Origin: Coxiellaceae bacterium UBA1530
GTDB lineage: Bacteria; Pseudomonadota; Gammaproteobacteria; Coxiellales; Coxiellaceae
Reading direction: 5' to 3'
Length of the DNA: 64,000 nt
Assembly: GCA_002323325.1 (NCBI GenBank)
Contig: DCQA01000030.1
Location: 1 to 64,000 of the forward strand
A program made the position numbers and the translations under genes. Shown here in pieces: positions 48,685 to 57,744 of this stretch. A model generated the notes under the pieces. It did no database searches and was not told the DNA's origin. It was given only the letters and a program-made list of their open reading frames with translations. Position 1 is the stretch's first letter. Each line of letters starts with the position of its first letter.

Positions 48685-49143
48685 ATGAAACGCATTATTC
48701 AAAGCTGTATTATTGTTTACTGTATCCTACCACTATTTCTCACACCACCACTCACGTTTGCAAAAAATGACAGCCATAATCAATTACGTATCATTTCAGA
48801 TGGCTATGACTACTATTTATGCTCAAAGAGTATCACTGCCAAAAAGCTTTCAAGACATCTTCGTAAGCTAGGTCTATCCACTAGCGGCATAGAAAGTGTG
48901 TTAAACCTAGCCCAGACCAACGCGAACAATCTATCCGGATATACCATACCCAAACGTAAGCACTTAAGAACGATCATGTATTCCAGTGATAGTCAGGATT
49001 ATCGAGCATGCTCACGCACGTTATCTGAGAAAAAACTACTTCGTATCAGCAAGAAAAGAGGATTCAAAGATACAACCGTTGAAAAAGCCATGGATCAGGC
49101 AATGCAAAATACCATGGTGCTTCAAATTATCATGAAACCATAA
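48685..49143 (+). CDS. Secreted protein made of two similar repeats, unknown family
   Basis: 152 residues. Signal peptide (IIQSCIIVYCILPLFLTPPLTFA) with cut after TFA. The mature part divides into two similar units of about 57 residues: residues 34-90 and 94-152. Each begins LR-x-I, then (D/S)(Y/x)DY, one Cys in CS(K/R), and a shared basic helix (KKLSRHLRKLGLSTSGIESV; KKLLRISKKRGFKDTTVEKA). I know of no such family. A small exported protein, possibly with one disulfide between the units. The ATG at 48685 lacks a strong ribosome binding site. It opens the accessory island. Confidence 0.7.
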   Translation: MKRIIQSCIIVYCILPLFLTPPLTFAKNDSHNQLRIISDGYDYYLCSKSITAKKLSRHLRKLGLSTSGIESVLNLAQTNANNLSGYTIPKRKHLRTIMYSSDSQDYRACSRTLSEKKLLRISKKRGFKDTTVEKAMDQAMQNTMVLQIIMKP

Positions 49144-49213
49144 CTTTGAGGCATAACAGGCGTTTTAGACACTAGACACGCGAACCTCTAAGTAATAATA
49201 TGGTGCCCCTTAA

Positions 49214-49789
49214 GTGATTCGGTTGAAATCTTATATGGCTATATCACACTCTTACCAGCTTGCGTTAGTTTACTCTAGAAGTATCGAAAACAACTTAATA
49301 CCAACACCCTCTCAACAGCTTGCTCGCCTTATTCGGTCATTCAGTCCGGAATACATGAGACTAACACCAATCAGTGATGAGCGCTTACAATCTCAACTGT
49401 TTGTACTCAAGAGCTTATTACAAATCATTCAAAACCACCCCAATACAGACTTTGGTGCGCAGCTGCTAGCGCTGGCGAATACTATAGAGCATTCAGAAAG
49501 ACAATTTTACGAGCAAGCCTACCTGTCTGCTGGTCATAATCCGATTTATGCATCACACATGGGGCTCGTATACAAAGATATTAAAGATAGATCACGAAGC
49601 GCAATCGACAAAACCGCCTTCAAACAAAGAATACGACACTGGCTTTTTGAAGAAGACCCCAAATTACCCGATCAAGAAGACATAAAAAATTCATCTAGAT
49701 CGTTTCATCAACGTTGCCAGAGAGTGAATGAAGGCGCATTAAGAGAAATTGATGCAATGACGATTAGCCACATTAACAATCCCTCCTAA
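49214..49789 (+). CDS. Unrecognised helical protein, 191 residues
   Basis: I recognise no family. Soluble, mostly helical, with no signal peptide or membrane segment. It is rich in Gln, Ser, Arg and Ile; no catalytic motif stands out. Start uncertain: GTG at 49214 or ATG at 49235, neither with a good ribosome binding site. The stop is followed at once by the hairpin at 49790-49812. It lies in an island of unknown genes. Confidence 0.6.
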   Translation: MIRLKSYMAISHSYQLALVYSRSIENNLIPTPSQQLARLIRSFSPEYMRLTPISDERLQSQLFVLKSLLQIIQNHPNTDFGAQLLALANTIEHSERQFYEQAYLSAGHNPIYASHMGLVYKDIKDRSRSAIDKTAFKQRIRHWLFEEDPKLPDQEDIKNSSRSFHQRCQRVNEGALREIDAMTISHINNPS

Positions 49790-49812
49790 TGTCATTACTT
49801 TTTGTAATGACA
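49790..49812. terminator. Hairpin touching a stop codon
   Basis: TGTCATTAC / GTAATGACA, nine perfect pairs with a TTTTT loop, beginning one base after the stop codon TAA. No T run follows. It may end or stabilise the transcript of the preceding gene. Confidence 0.4.
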
Positions 49813-50084
49813 CTAAAAAGTCTATCTAAAAAAATGATAGGCTATTCCCAGCTTTTTACTGAGCTATTAAACATCTATCGAACTTTAAAAATAATAGAAA
49901 CTCTAAAGAATCTTTATCGACAGGTACTCATCAATAAAAATTATATAAAGCACATTGATGTAGCAACCCAACTCTAAATAACAACAGAAAATATCCGTTT
50001 TTATCAACGGAATAGTAATAGGGATATAGTGCAAGATACACTAATCTCAAGAATACTCAACTTGATATTGATTATAAACTTATC

Positions 50085-50993
50085 CTATTTTTTATTTATA
50101 CTAGGAAATGATCGCATTTCGCATTCAGAGTTCCTAGCACTTTTTGGTTCAAATAACCCCATAATACCTTGTGGAGTTATCGTCATTTTTGAAGAGAATG
50201 CTTTATAGTTGTAAGAATCCCTAGGAACAGCACTTCCTGAGGAGTGCCCGGAAATAGTCAAATGTGACTTACTTGTATCCTGCTCGAACTCAATGATAGG
50301 GCATGATGAGATACTGATCGGTTTATTTTCGACATCTTGTGAGAGCAATTCACCTATACAAGCATCTACTGAAAAAGTTAAACGCAAGTCAGGTAATATT
50401 CCAATGACTTGTTTGAAAATCTTTTCAAAAGCATCCTCTCTTAAATTATTAAAAGCTCCGATATTACTTTCAAGAAAAGCTCTGATATTACTTTCAAGGT
50501 CTGTCATTCTAATCAGAACAATCTCGAGAAACTTTACAATTAGCCCACCAGTTTCGCTACCACCACGCCAAGGATTATTTGTATCGGTGGCAGGATAATC
50601 GGCAATATGCAACCCTTCCTCATAAGAAGTCTTCGGGAAACTGTGTAACATACAGCTTAGACAATGACTCAGTATGAGAAGTTTTGTATATCCGGATATT
50701 CTTTGTTTTAAACACTTTAGCTCGTGGTTATTGTCTATACTGTTTAAATTGGAATCAACAGTGTTAGCTTTTTCAAGAATATTTAAAAGAGCGTGTAACA
50801 ACGTGTATTTCATGGCATAAAGATTAAATTTAGACCTAGTCTGAATGAACCACGATAAGAGCGGCTTTTGCATAACAAATGGGTAATTATGTTTTAAATA
50901 ACTAGCAAGCGCTTCTTGTTTACTAACCACCTCGCCATGAGCAGCTTGCACTAAACACTGAAAAGACTTAGGGTGGGCATCATCAGTACGCAT
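50085..50993 (-). CDS. Unrecognised protein, about 302 residues, with short tandem repeat
   Basis: I recognise no family. Mainly helical with a long Leu/Ile-rich middle (KYTLLHALLNILEKANTV, KFLEIVLIRMTDLESN) and a Ser/Thr-rich tail; no signal peptide. It contains an 8-codon tandem duplication giving LESNIRAF-LESNIGAF. I choose the ATG at 50993 (AAGG about 10 bases upstream); a longer frame from 51131 looks spurious. Size, lack of homology cues and helical content fit a host-directed effector but nothing proves it. Confidence 0.6.
   Translation of the reverse strand: MRTDDAHPKSFQCLVQAAHGEVVSKQEALASYLKHNYPFVMQKPLLSWFIQTRSKFNLYAMKYTLLHALLNILEKANTVDSNLNSIDNNHELKCLKQRISGYTKLLILSHCLSCMLHSFPKTSYEEGLHIADYPATDTNNPWRGGSETGGLIVKFLEIVLIRMTDLESNIRAFLESNIGAFNNLREDAFEKIFKQVIGILPDLRLTFSVDACIGELLSQDVENKPISISSCPIIEFEQDTSKSHLTISGHSSGSAVPRDSYNYKAFSSKMTITPQGIMGLFEPKSARNSECEMRSFPSINKK
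50451..50498. repeat. 24-base tandem duplication
   Basis: Two adjacent 24-base copies (50451-50474 and 50475-50498) differing at one base. They lie inside the unknown gene and keep its frame, adding eight residues. Confidence 0.85.
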
Positions 50994-51225
50994 GTTTTCT
51001 TTACCTTTTATTAAACATCTTATTACCCCAGCTATACAAAATTCTTTTTCAAGTGAGACAACTGAGCGTTGACTTGAACATTGCATAATCACTAGCACAT
51101 CAAGCCTCCACCTTATCCATCTATTTAACAAAAAGACAGATTTAAGGTATATTTAATGGTGTTTTAATAGTTGACTAAAAAAAGATCTGGTAAGCTGATG
51201 TTAATTTCTTAACCTGATAAAAATT

Positions 51226-51630
51226 ATGATTGAGCTTCTTTCATCTCAGAATAAAAATAACAGCCCTAAAAAAAATAATCTGATAAAGAGGATTAACCAA
51301 CACCTCGACACATTATCTCATCAACAACGCATACCCAAAAAACCACCTTTAAAAAAAGAGACCTGTACTCTAGTTGAGCTTAAGTACTTTTTTTTACAGA
51401 GACTACTAAACCTTATCAGTCATCATCAACCGTATTCCGATAGCGCTCTACAAAAACTTGTCAATGAATTTGCAGTCAAAAAAATCACTACGCATTACGC
51501 ACAACCTGGTGAGATTCATATCAGCGAGTCTATGAGAAATTTAGTATTCCAGGGGATTAGTTCCATGACTAAGCAGCTTTATCGAGAGGCGCTCGAGCTA
51601 TCTGAAGTAACACCATCCAATTCTATTTAG
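51226..51630 (+). CDS. Unrecognised small protein, 134 residues
   Basis: I recognise no family. Basic N-terminus rich in Lys, Asn and Pro (NKNNSPKKNNLIKRINQ), then a helical region (ELKYFFLQRLLNLISHHQP) and a C-terminal helix. No signal peptide. No clear ribosome binding site. It overlaps the end of hda by 8 bases in convergent orientation. Confidence 0.55.
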   Translation: MIELLSSQNKNNSPKKNNLIKRINQHLDTLSHQQRIPKKPPLKKETCTLVELKYFFLQRLLNLISHHQPYSDSALQKLVNEFAVKKITTHYAQPGEIHISESMRNLVFQGISSMTKQLYREALELSEVTPSNSI

Positions 51631-52330
51631 GCACCATCTCAAATACAGACTTTATAAACGGTATTGTAATAGCGCGCTGGGCTGCTATAGAAGCCTCATC
51701 TAATGTCACCAATACTTGAAACAGATCTGACATATTCCGAGGCATACGATTTAACAAATAGGTTGCAACCTCATCGGCTAACTTTAAACCTCGCAACTCT
51801 GCTCGAAACTGCAACACGCGAACTTTATCTTGATCACTTAGCGAATTGATCTGATACACTTCACCCCACGCTAATCGAGAACGCAAATCTTCAAGCTGCA
51901 TCACTAATTGTCGTGGAGAGACTTGAGCAGACACAAGCATTTTTGCCTGTCGATCTTTCAATACATTGAAAACATGAAATATAGACTCTTGCCACTCTGG
52001 TGCAGTAATCAGCGAGTCTATATTGTCAATGCATAATAATTCGCAAGACTGTACGGATGATACAAAATCCTTAGGAGATAGATTGTATAGATTACCGTCC
52101 ACCAATAAAGAAGACGAACTTTCTACCTCAGTATATCGCGCTGCAGCTTGTAATAAATGAGATTTACCAACACCACGATCACCCCATAAATAAAAAACGG
52201 TTTCGTTGGCTTGTTTTAAAAAATTTTGTAAAGCTAGAGTAATCTGCTGATGATTGTATGGATAATAATTATCAAATCGACACTCATCATTTAAAGTCAC
52301 ATCAAGCGGCAACTGTATCATCTCAAGCAT
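51623..52330 (-). CDS. hda: DnaA-homologous regulator Hda
   Basis: AAA+ protein that stimulates hydrolysis of ATP on DnaA at the replisome, preventing re-initiation. 235 residues. The N-terminal QLPLDV is a sliding-clamp binding motif; LWGDRGVGKSHLLQA is Walker A; LLCIDNID is Walker B; the sensor and box VIII region is SRLAWG. It follows DUF2066 by a one-base overlap of stop and start, the arrangement seen near purM in many gammaproteobacteria. Confidence 0.94.
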   Translation of the reverse strand: MLEMIQLPLDVTLNDECRFDNYYPYNHQQITLALQNFLKQANETVFYLWGDRGVGKSHLLQAAARYTEVESSSSLLVDGNLYNLSPKDFVSSVQSCELLCIDNIDSLITAPEWQESIFHVFNVLKDRQAKMLVSAQVSPRQLVMQLEDLRSRLAWGEVYQINSLSDQDKVRVLQFRAELRGLKLADEVATYLLNRMPRNMSDLFQVLVTLDEASIAAQRAITIPFIKSVFEMVPK

Positions 52331-53583
52331 TACGACATCACCTGTGAGTCAAACGTTGAATTGCCTTCTCTCAAACCTTGAGATACAGCATGATTTTCCG
52401 TCATTGTTGTATTGCCATTAAGAGCAACTGGCTGTTTCGCCTTGCTTGAGAGAGCCATCTGTTGGTCATGCCCCCTCTCAGCAGCTTTATCCCAGCTGTA
52501 ATGCAATGTCTGTGATGGATCTTGGACTACCAATGAGTCTTGGATTAAACAATGACTATTGAAAAGAGCCTCTTGAAGCTGACGAACACCACCTTGAATA
52601 GTTAACGAGACATAGAGTGTCGATCCTTGCATGTCACTTAGCGATGTTTTTTTGACCATTGGCAGTGTCTTCAAAAAATCCATGACCTCTGCATAATCAA
52701 TCAAATCAGTAATGCGAGATACCTCCAGTGATACAACTTGCTGTGCTTGTGAGCCGTCTAATAATGCATCACCCGCCGTAACGTCCGTCACTCGATTGAG
52801 TGCAGATGATAATAAATCCAACTCTGATGAAGCGCGATCATTCCATGTTAAGTTTTGCCCCTTAACGGAAAAAGTCCACTGACCATACCATTCATCAGCA
52901 TGATCTGTATCGGCTTCACTGGAATAAATGCCAGCTATGACAACTGATGACACACCATAGCGTTTCATCAGTGCTTGTATTAAATCTTGCTTATTTTCCA
53001 CCGAGGAGATGTTGATGGGCTCTGGATCTTCCAGATCAAGTAGTGGTAATAAAATTGGCATACCTCGACTCTCAGCAAACTGTATCAAAGTATCGTGAAT
53101 TTCGGAGTTATCCGCTGAAGAAACCACCTGATGACTCTGATGGTCTTCTACCTGAATCCAAAACAAAGTAGTAGGACGTTTTCCTATCCACCTTATTTGA
53201 TCTGCGGCTTGTAATAATTGAGCTAATGCTGGCTGATTAAATGTCACGATGAGCTCTGTTTGTTCACCCTCTGTTGCATAGCGGTAATTAGAGACATAAC
53301 TCGATGCCTGCGAAAGTGCCTTGGAAATACTTGGAGCGGCCAACACCTCGGAACTTCCACTCATTTTCACGAGCACTTGTCGGAAAATATCGGGTAACAC
53401 ACGATTAAAATTCTGGGTATTTTCTTCTTGAACCATTGAAGACCCTTGGTTCATCTTCAGGTTAGGCAGTGCGAAAACGAGGTGTGAGCTAAGAAAGCAA
53501 ACTACCAATACCATTAACTGTAATACACCACGCGTTATTGCGACTCGGTCAAAAAAAATCCTGGCTAATTTCACATGCATCAT
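52330..53583 (-). CDS. DUF2066 protein, exported
   Basis: About 417 residues. A signal-type hydrophobic segment (VLQLMVLVVCFLSSHLVFALP) precedes the DUF2066 region (NRVLPDIFRQVLVKMSGSS, SYVSNYRYATEGEQTELIVTF, LFWIQVED). Function unknown; the family is conserved upstream of hda and next to purM. Start uncertain: in-frame ATGs at 53583 and 53580, and one at 53658 that would give a long N-terminus. Divergent from purM. Confidence 0.88.
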   Translation of the reverse strand: MMHVKLARIFFDRVAITRGVLQLMVLVVCFLSSHLVFALPNLKMNQGSSMVQEENTQNFNRVLPDIFRQVLVKMSGSSEVLAAPSISKALSQASSYVSNYRYATEGEQTELIVTFNQPALAQLLQAADQIRWIGKRPTTLFWIQVEDHQSHQVVSSADNSEIHDTLIQFAESRGMPILLPLLDLEDPEPINISSVENKQDLIQALMKRYGVSSVVIAGIYSSEADTDHADEWYGQWTFSVKGQNLTWNDRASSELDLLSSALNRVTDVTAGDALLDGSQAQQVVSLEVSRITDLIDYAEVMDFLKTLPMVKKTSLSDMQGSTLYVSLTIQGGVRQLQEALFNSHCLIQDSLVVQDPSQTLHYSWDKAAERGHDQQMALSSKAKQPVALNGNTTMTENHAVSQGLREGNSTFDSQVMS

Positions 53584-53753
53584 AGCGCCACACAAATACT
53601 CAATTCCCACAAAGGATACACCGAACAAGACTTTCGTTCCACCACGCCTGATAGTCATAACAGCCCAACTGCTATCTGCATATACATACCGCCTAGAAGT
53701 CTCGCCAATTTAAATAGTCACTGATAGAATACGCTCCTTGTTAAGGAGACACT

Positions 53754-54812
53754 ATGAACCATCTCACAAACACCACTCACCCACTGTCCTATAAAGCTGC
53801 TGGAGTTGACACAAAAAAAGCGCACTCGTTGATAGAGAGAATAAAACCACTTGCTCATGACACACTCAATTCCAATGTCCTAGCTGGAATAGGTGGATTT
53901 GGAGCCATGTTTGAACTCCCCATTGAGGAATACCCGCAACCAATACTCGTATCTGGTACTGACGGCGTTGGCACAAAGCTCATCCTAGCCCATCACCTTG
54001 ACCGCCATGATACTATCGGAATTGATCTGGTCGCTATGTGTGTTAATGATATTCTCTGCCAAGGCGCAAAACCGCTTTACTTCTTGGACTACTACGCAAC
54101 AGGCTCACTGAATGTGGCACAAGCAGAAGCAGTAGTCAGTGGTATTGCCCGAGGCTGCCAAGATGCAAATATGGCTTTAATTGGTGGTGAAACCGCTGAA
54201 ATGCCGGGCATGTATGACCATGACCACTATGATCTAGCTGGCTTTTGTGTAGGTATCGTCAATAAACCTGACATCATTACTACAGACCGTGTTGAAGCTG
54301 GAGATGCCCTGATCGGGATATCATCTAGTGGACCCCATGCAAATGGGTATTCTCTAATAAGAAAAATTATTGAACAAACACAACCCAACCTCAACACAGC
54401 ATGGAATCGAGGTGTGACCTTGGCAGATGCCCTGTTAGCCCCTACAAAAATTTATGCTAGAACCATACAGACCCTACAGCAACACATACGTGTTCATGCC
54501 ATTGCTCACATAACGGGTGGAGGACTCACTGAAAACCTTCCTCGAACACTTCCTAATCACTTAAAAGCAGCCATCAGCTCCACAGCATGGGAGTGGCCTG
54601 CCATTTTCCAATGGCTACAACAAGCAGGGCGTCTCACATTTGAGGAAATGATCAATACTTTTAACTGTGGAATTGGCATGATTCTGACCGTTAATGCCAA
54701 GGATGTTGAGAAAACCCTACACCAATTAACAATCAGTGGTGAATCAGCCCACCACCTAGGGTACGTTGTCAGTCGCTCTCATGAAGAAGCATCGATACAA
54801 TGGGTCAATTAA
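53754..54812 (+). CDS. purM: Phosphoribosylformylglycinamidine cyclo-ligase
   Basis: Makes AIR in purine synthesis. 352 residues. Seen: the N-terminal SYKAAGVDTKKAHSLI, LAGIGGFGAMFEL, SGTDGVGTKLILAH, the DLVAMCVNDILCQGAKPLYF block and GGGLTENLPR. AAGGAG before the ATG. Overlaps purN by 13 bases. Confidence 0.97.
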   Translation: MNHLTNTTHPLSYKAAGVDTKKAHSLIERIKPLAHDTLNSNVLAGIGGFGAMFELPIEEYPQPILVSGTDGVGTKLILAHHLDRHDTIGIDLVAMCVNDILCQGAKPLYFLDYYATGSLNVAQAEAVVSGIARGCQDANMALIGGETAEMPGMYDHDHYDLAGFCVGIVNKPDIITTDRVEAGDALIGISSSGPHANGYSLIRKIIEQTQPNLNTAWNRGVTLADALLAPTKIYARTIQTLQQHIRVHAIAHITGGGLTENLPRTLPNHLKAAISSTAWEWPAIFQWLQQAGRLTFEEMINTFNCGIGMILTVNAKDVEKTLHQLTISGESAHHLGYVVSRSHEEASIQWVN

Positions 54813-55480
54813 TATCCCCTTATTCCATCGCTGTTTTAATATCAGGAACAGGTACTAATCTTCAAGCGCTTGTTAAAGCCCAGCAAGAGGGCCTGCTCGA
54901 CGCGCACATTGGCTTGGTAATCAGTAACGAACCAAAAGCTTTAGGTCTCAACCATGCTCACAAAGCTAACATTCCCACCTGCATCATAAACCACCGTGAC
55001 TTTTTAACTCGATCACACTTTGATCAGGCAATCACTAACAAACTTGATCAATTAGATCCTAATCTGATCGTACTTGCCGGATTTATGAGGCAACTCACTC
55101 CCCACTTTGTTCACCAATATTACGGGAAAATAATCAATCTTCACCCTTCCCTACTCCCCAAATATAAAGGGCTAAATACTTTTGAACGTGCATTAAATGA
55201 AGAAGCAAAAGAACATGGGAGCACGGTACATTTTGTTGCTCCTGAGCTTGATGCCGGGCCGATCATTAGTTACGCTCGCTGCTCAATACAACCTCATGAC
55301 ACGACTAAAGATCTTCAAGAAAGAACAAAAGCACTTGAGCATTATTTACTACCATTAACCGTTCAGTATTTTGCCAAACAAAAAGTCTCTCTCTATCACC
55401 GACAAGTCACGTTAGAGGACCGGATATTACCACCAGAAGGCACTGATTTAACTCAAATAATTCATAAGTTTACCCATTAA
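54800..55480 (+). CDS. purN: Phosphoribosylglycinamide formyltransferase
   Basis: Transfers formyl from 10-formyl-THF to GAR. 226 residues. Seen: [27 protein letters not shown], the catalytic [21 protein letters not shown] and the Asp in [13 protein letters not shown]. The start overlaps the end of purM, typical of the pair. Confidence 0.96.
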   Translation: MGQLISPYSIAVLISGTGTNLQALVKAQQEGLLDAHIGLVISNEPKALGLNHAHKANIPTCIINHRDFLTRSHFDQAITNKLDQLDPNLIVLAGFMRQLTPHFVHQYYGKIINLHPSLLPKYKGLNTFERALNEEAKEHGSTVHFVAPELDAGPIISYARCSIQPHDTTKDLQERTKALEHYLLPLTVQYFAKQKVSLYHRQVTLEDRILPPEGTDLTQIIHKFTH

Positions 55481-55505
55481 GCACTACCCACCACAGTACT
55501 ATTCT

Positions 55506-55553
55506 GCTACAATAAATTGGTCAATAAAGATTCAAAGCCCAACCCCCTGGGCT
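55506..55553 (+). promoter_or_regulatory. Promoter and leader hairpin of ihfB
   Basis: Extended -10 TG, C, TACAAT (55506-55513) with no good -35, followed by a leader stem AGCCCA / TGGGCT (55536-55553, six-base loop) a few bases before the ribosome binding site GAGGAG. The stem could affect translation start or RNA stability. It also resembles a fragment of a TPP riboswitch, which I reject below. Confidence 0.45.
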
Positions 55554-55577
55554 GAGTACAAAAAAGAGGAGACCCCA

Positions 55578-55973
55578 ATGGTCAAGTCAGAATTAATCCA
55601 ACGCATAACCGAAAGGCAAGATAATTTATCGCTTAAGGATGTTGAACTCAGCGTTAATCATTTACTGGAAGTCATGAGCGACACTCTGAGTAACGGTGAT
55701 CGCATTGAGATCAGAGGATTTGGTAGTTTTAATTTACACTATCGTCCTCCACGTCGAGCGCATAACCCAAAAACTGGTGAACGTGTATTTACTGAAGCAA
55801 AACATACACCTCACTTCAAACCAGGAAAAGAGCTACGTGATCGTGTCAACGATAGTCGTTCAACCGTTGAAATCAAAGATCAAGGTGATGATGAGGATCA
55901 TGATGAATCGATGGGTTCATTAAGTGACAGTAACTTTATCAGACCACTCGACGATCAAAACCACCAAGAATAA
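55578..55973 (+). CDS. ihfB: Integration host factor beta subunit with acidic C-terminal tail
   Basis: DNA-bending partner of IhfA. The core (residues 1-92) matches Ihf[11 protein letters not shown], the [26 protein letters not shown]-arm region and [14 protein letters not shown]. coli IhfB stops at 94 residues; here about 39 more follow, including GDDEDHDES, with about 12 Asp or Glu against three Lys or Arg. GAGGAG precedes the ATG. rpsA, the usual upstream neighbour, is replaced by purMN. A strong terminator follows. Confidence 0.92.
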   Translation: MVKSELIQRITERQDNLSLKDVELSVNHLLEVMSDTLSNGDRIEIRGFGSFNLHYRPPRRAHNPKTGERVFTEAKHTPHFKPGKELRDRVNDSRSTVEIKDQGDDEDHDESMGSLSDSNFIRPLDDQNHQE

Positions 55974-55984
55974 TAACTAAGGGT

Positions 55985-56016
55985 AAAAACGCTAAGCTTA
56001 AGCTTAGCGTTTTTTT
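55985..56016. terminator. Strong terminator after ihfB, abutting mutM
   Basis: A near-perfect palindrome, AAAAACGCTAAGCTT / AAGCTTAGCGTTTTT, followed by more T. It lies 11 bases after the ihfB stop and ends only 5 bases before the mutM ATG. Confidence 0.9.
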
Positions 56017-56021
56017 ATTGT

Positions 56022-56834
56022 ATGCCTGAATTACCAGAAGTCGAAATAACACGCCGGGGTATAGAGCCGGTTATAAACCATCAAACCATTGAGCTGGTTA
56101 AGGTACACACGCCCAAACTACGCTGGCCTATTCCTCGACTTAATCAACATCTCAAGCACCAAACCATCTCCTCCATCACTCGACGTGGGAAATACATTCT
56201 TATACAAGTAGAAAAGGGTACCCTTATCATTCACCTAGGCATGTCCGGTTGTTTAAAACTAGTTCCAAAAAAAAAGCCAAGGATTAAGCACGATCACGTT
56301 GAAATCTTTTTCGAGTCGGGAATCTGCTTACGATACAATGATCCAAGACGCTTTGGAGCGATGCTATGGACAACCCAACCTGCAGAGAATCATATCCGAT
56401 TAATTGATCTTGGCGTTGAACCGTTAGAAGAAAACTTCACAGGCGAAACACTGCATCAAATCATACAAAACCGTCGGTGCTCGATTAAAACACTGCTGAT
56501 GAATAGCCATCTCATAGTTGGCATAGGTAATATTTATGCGACTGAAGCATTATTTATTTCTAAAATATCACCAATTATCCCTGCGCATCGCCTCTCAAAA
56601 AAGCGTTGCGAAAAACTAGTATCCACTATCAAGATGGTACTCAATCATGCTATTCATCAAGGAGGCACCACCCTCAAGGACTTTCGTAACAGTGACGGTA
56701 AGCCAGGCTATTTTTCACAACAACTACTGGTTTACGGAAAAGCGGGGCTCCCTTGCCCTAACTGTAAAAAAACACTGACATTAATTACTCAGCAGCAGCG
56801 ATCTACCACTTACTGTACCCACTGTCAGAGATAG
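56022..56834 (+). CDS. mutM: Formamidopyrimidine-DNA glycosylase
   Basis: Removes 8-oxoguanine. 270 residues. The catalytic N-terminus MPELPEVEITRRG fixes the start at 56022. Lys in IIHLGMSG, the Asn/Arg region NDPRRFGAM, and the C-terminal zinc finger CPNC...CTHC are intact. No ribosome binding site is seen: the terminator's T run comes right up to the ATG. mutM must use read-through from ihfB, or an unusual start. Confidence 0.96.
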   Translation: MPELPEVEITRRGIEPVINHQTIELVKVHTPKLRWPIPRLNQHLKHQTISSITRRGKYILIQVEKGTLIIHLGMSGCLKLVPKKKPRIKHDHVEIFFESGICLRYNDPRRFGAMLWTTQPAENHIRLIDLGVEPLEENFTGETLHQIIQNRRCSIKTLLMNSHLIVGIGNIYATEALFISKISPIIPAHRLSKKRCEKLVSTIKMVLNHAIHQGGTTLKDFRNSDGKPGYFSQQLLVYGKAGLPCPNCKKTLTLITQQQRSTTYCTHCQR

Positions 56835-56917
56835 CTCTTGCCCACGATCTTGTTTGTGCTGACAAAATAAATTCGATACTATCAAAATCAACCTCATGCA
56901 CTTCAAGGAAACTAGCC

Positions 56918-57724
56918 ATGCCGAAACAACGCCCCTTTGGCTACTCTCTTTTTCAATACCTCGGACTGTATGGAATAAGCCCTTCTGAAAATATCTTAGC
57001 TCTTAGACTTGATAAAATTTTTAGTTATTTGATGATCTTTGCAGCAATCTGCCTACTCTATGAGTGGCAGCATTACCGCACTAATGCTGAACATAGCCAA
57101 CTTTTTTTTGTCATAGACTGGACAATATGGTTATTTTTTATTACTGAGTTCATCACCTTGTTTAGCTTAGTAGATAATAAAATACGATTCCTTAAACAAC
57201 AATGGATCATCATACTGATCATCATTTTTGGCCTACCTATTTTATTTCATGCAGGGCAACCCTCCCAGCTCCTTCTTAATCTACGACCATTACTAACACT
57301 GTTTATACTCATTAGAACCGGTCGTATGATCATTCTTTGCTTCATTGACGGTAGACTCTATACCACACTGGTTGCTGCAGCAATTATTGTAATGCTATTT
57401 GGTATCTGCGTTGCGGGCATTGATCCAAATATCAATACAGCATGGGATGGTATCTGGTGGGCTATTGCAACAGTATCTACCGTTGGCTATGGCGATATTG
57501 TTCCACAAAGTCTATTTGGACGCATGATAGGCTGTTTGTTAGTGGTTGTTGGCATCGGTGTTTTTGTGGTTCTTACTGCTAATTTTTTGAAGATATTACT
57601 CAAAAAAGAATCTGAATTAATTGAGCATGAAGTGCATGACATCAACGACATCAAACAACAATTAGACACAATACAACAACAACAAAAAAAAATGAGTGAA
57701 ATACTAAACAAGCTAACTGAATAA
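56918..57724 (+). CDS. Voltage-gated-like potassium channel with C-terminal coiled coil
   Basis: 268 residues. Selectivity filter TVGYGD near 188-193 between two membrane segments, preceded by four further segments resembling a voltage-sensor domain, whose S4-like segment (LRPLLTLFILIRTGRMI) holds only a few Arg. After the last membrane helix, residues about 228-268 form a Glu/Gln/Lys coiled coil (the stretch DIKQQLDTIQQQQKK) likely to hold the tetramer together. AAGG before the ATG. Confidence 0.88.
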   Translation: MPKQRPFGYSLFQYLGLYGISPSENILALRLDKIFSYLMIFAAICLLYEWQHYRTNAEHSQLFFVIDWTIWLFFITEFITLFSLVDNKIRFLKQQWIIILIIIFGLPILFHAGQPSQLLLNLRPLLTLFILIRTGRMIILCFIDGRLYTTLVAAAIIVMLFGICVAGIDPNINTAWDGIWWAIATVSTVGYGDIVPQSLFGRMIGCLLVVVGIGVFVVLTANFLKILLKKESELIEHEVHDINDIKQQLDTIQQQQKKMSEILNKLTE

Positions 57725-57744
57725 AGATATTCAGTGCAATAGAC

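Noticed and set aside
49789..49977. 62-residue open frame after the 191-residue gene
   Set aside because: Its start lies in a hairpin, its composition looks like low-complexity AT-rich translation, and no family or good ribosome binding site is visible; a real small protein cannot be excluded.
55530..55560. TPP riboswitch-like CTGAG segment before ihfB
   Set aside because: Only a short CCCCC...CTGAG match with a simple hairpin; the full TPP aptamer arms are missing and ihfB has no link to thiamine.
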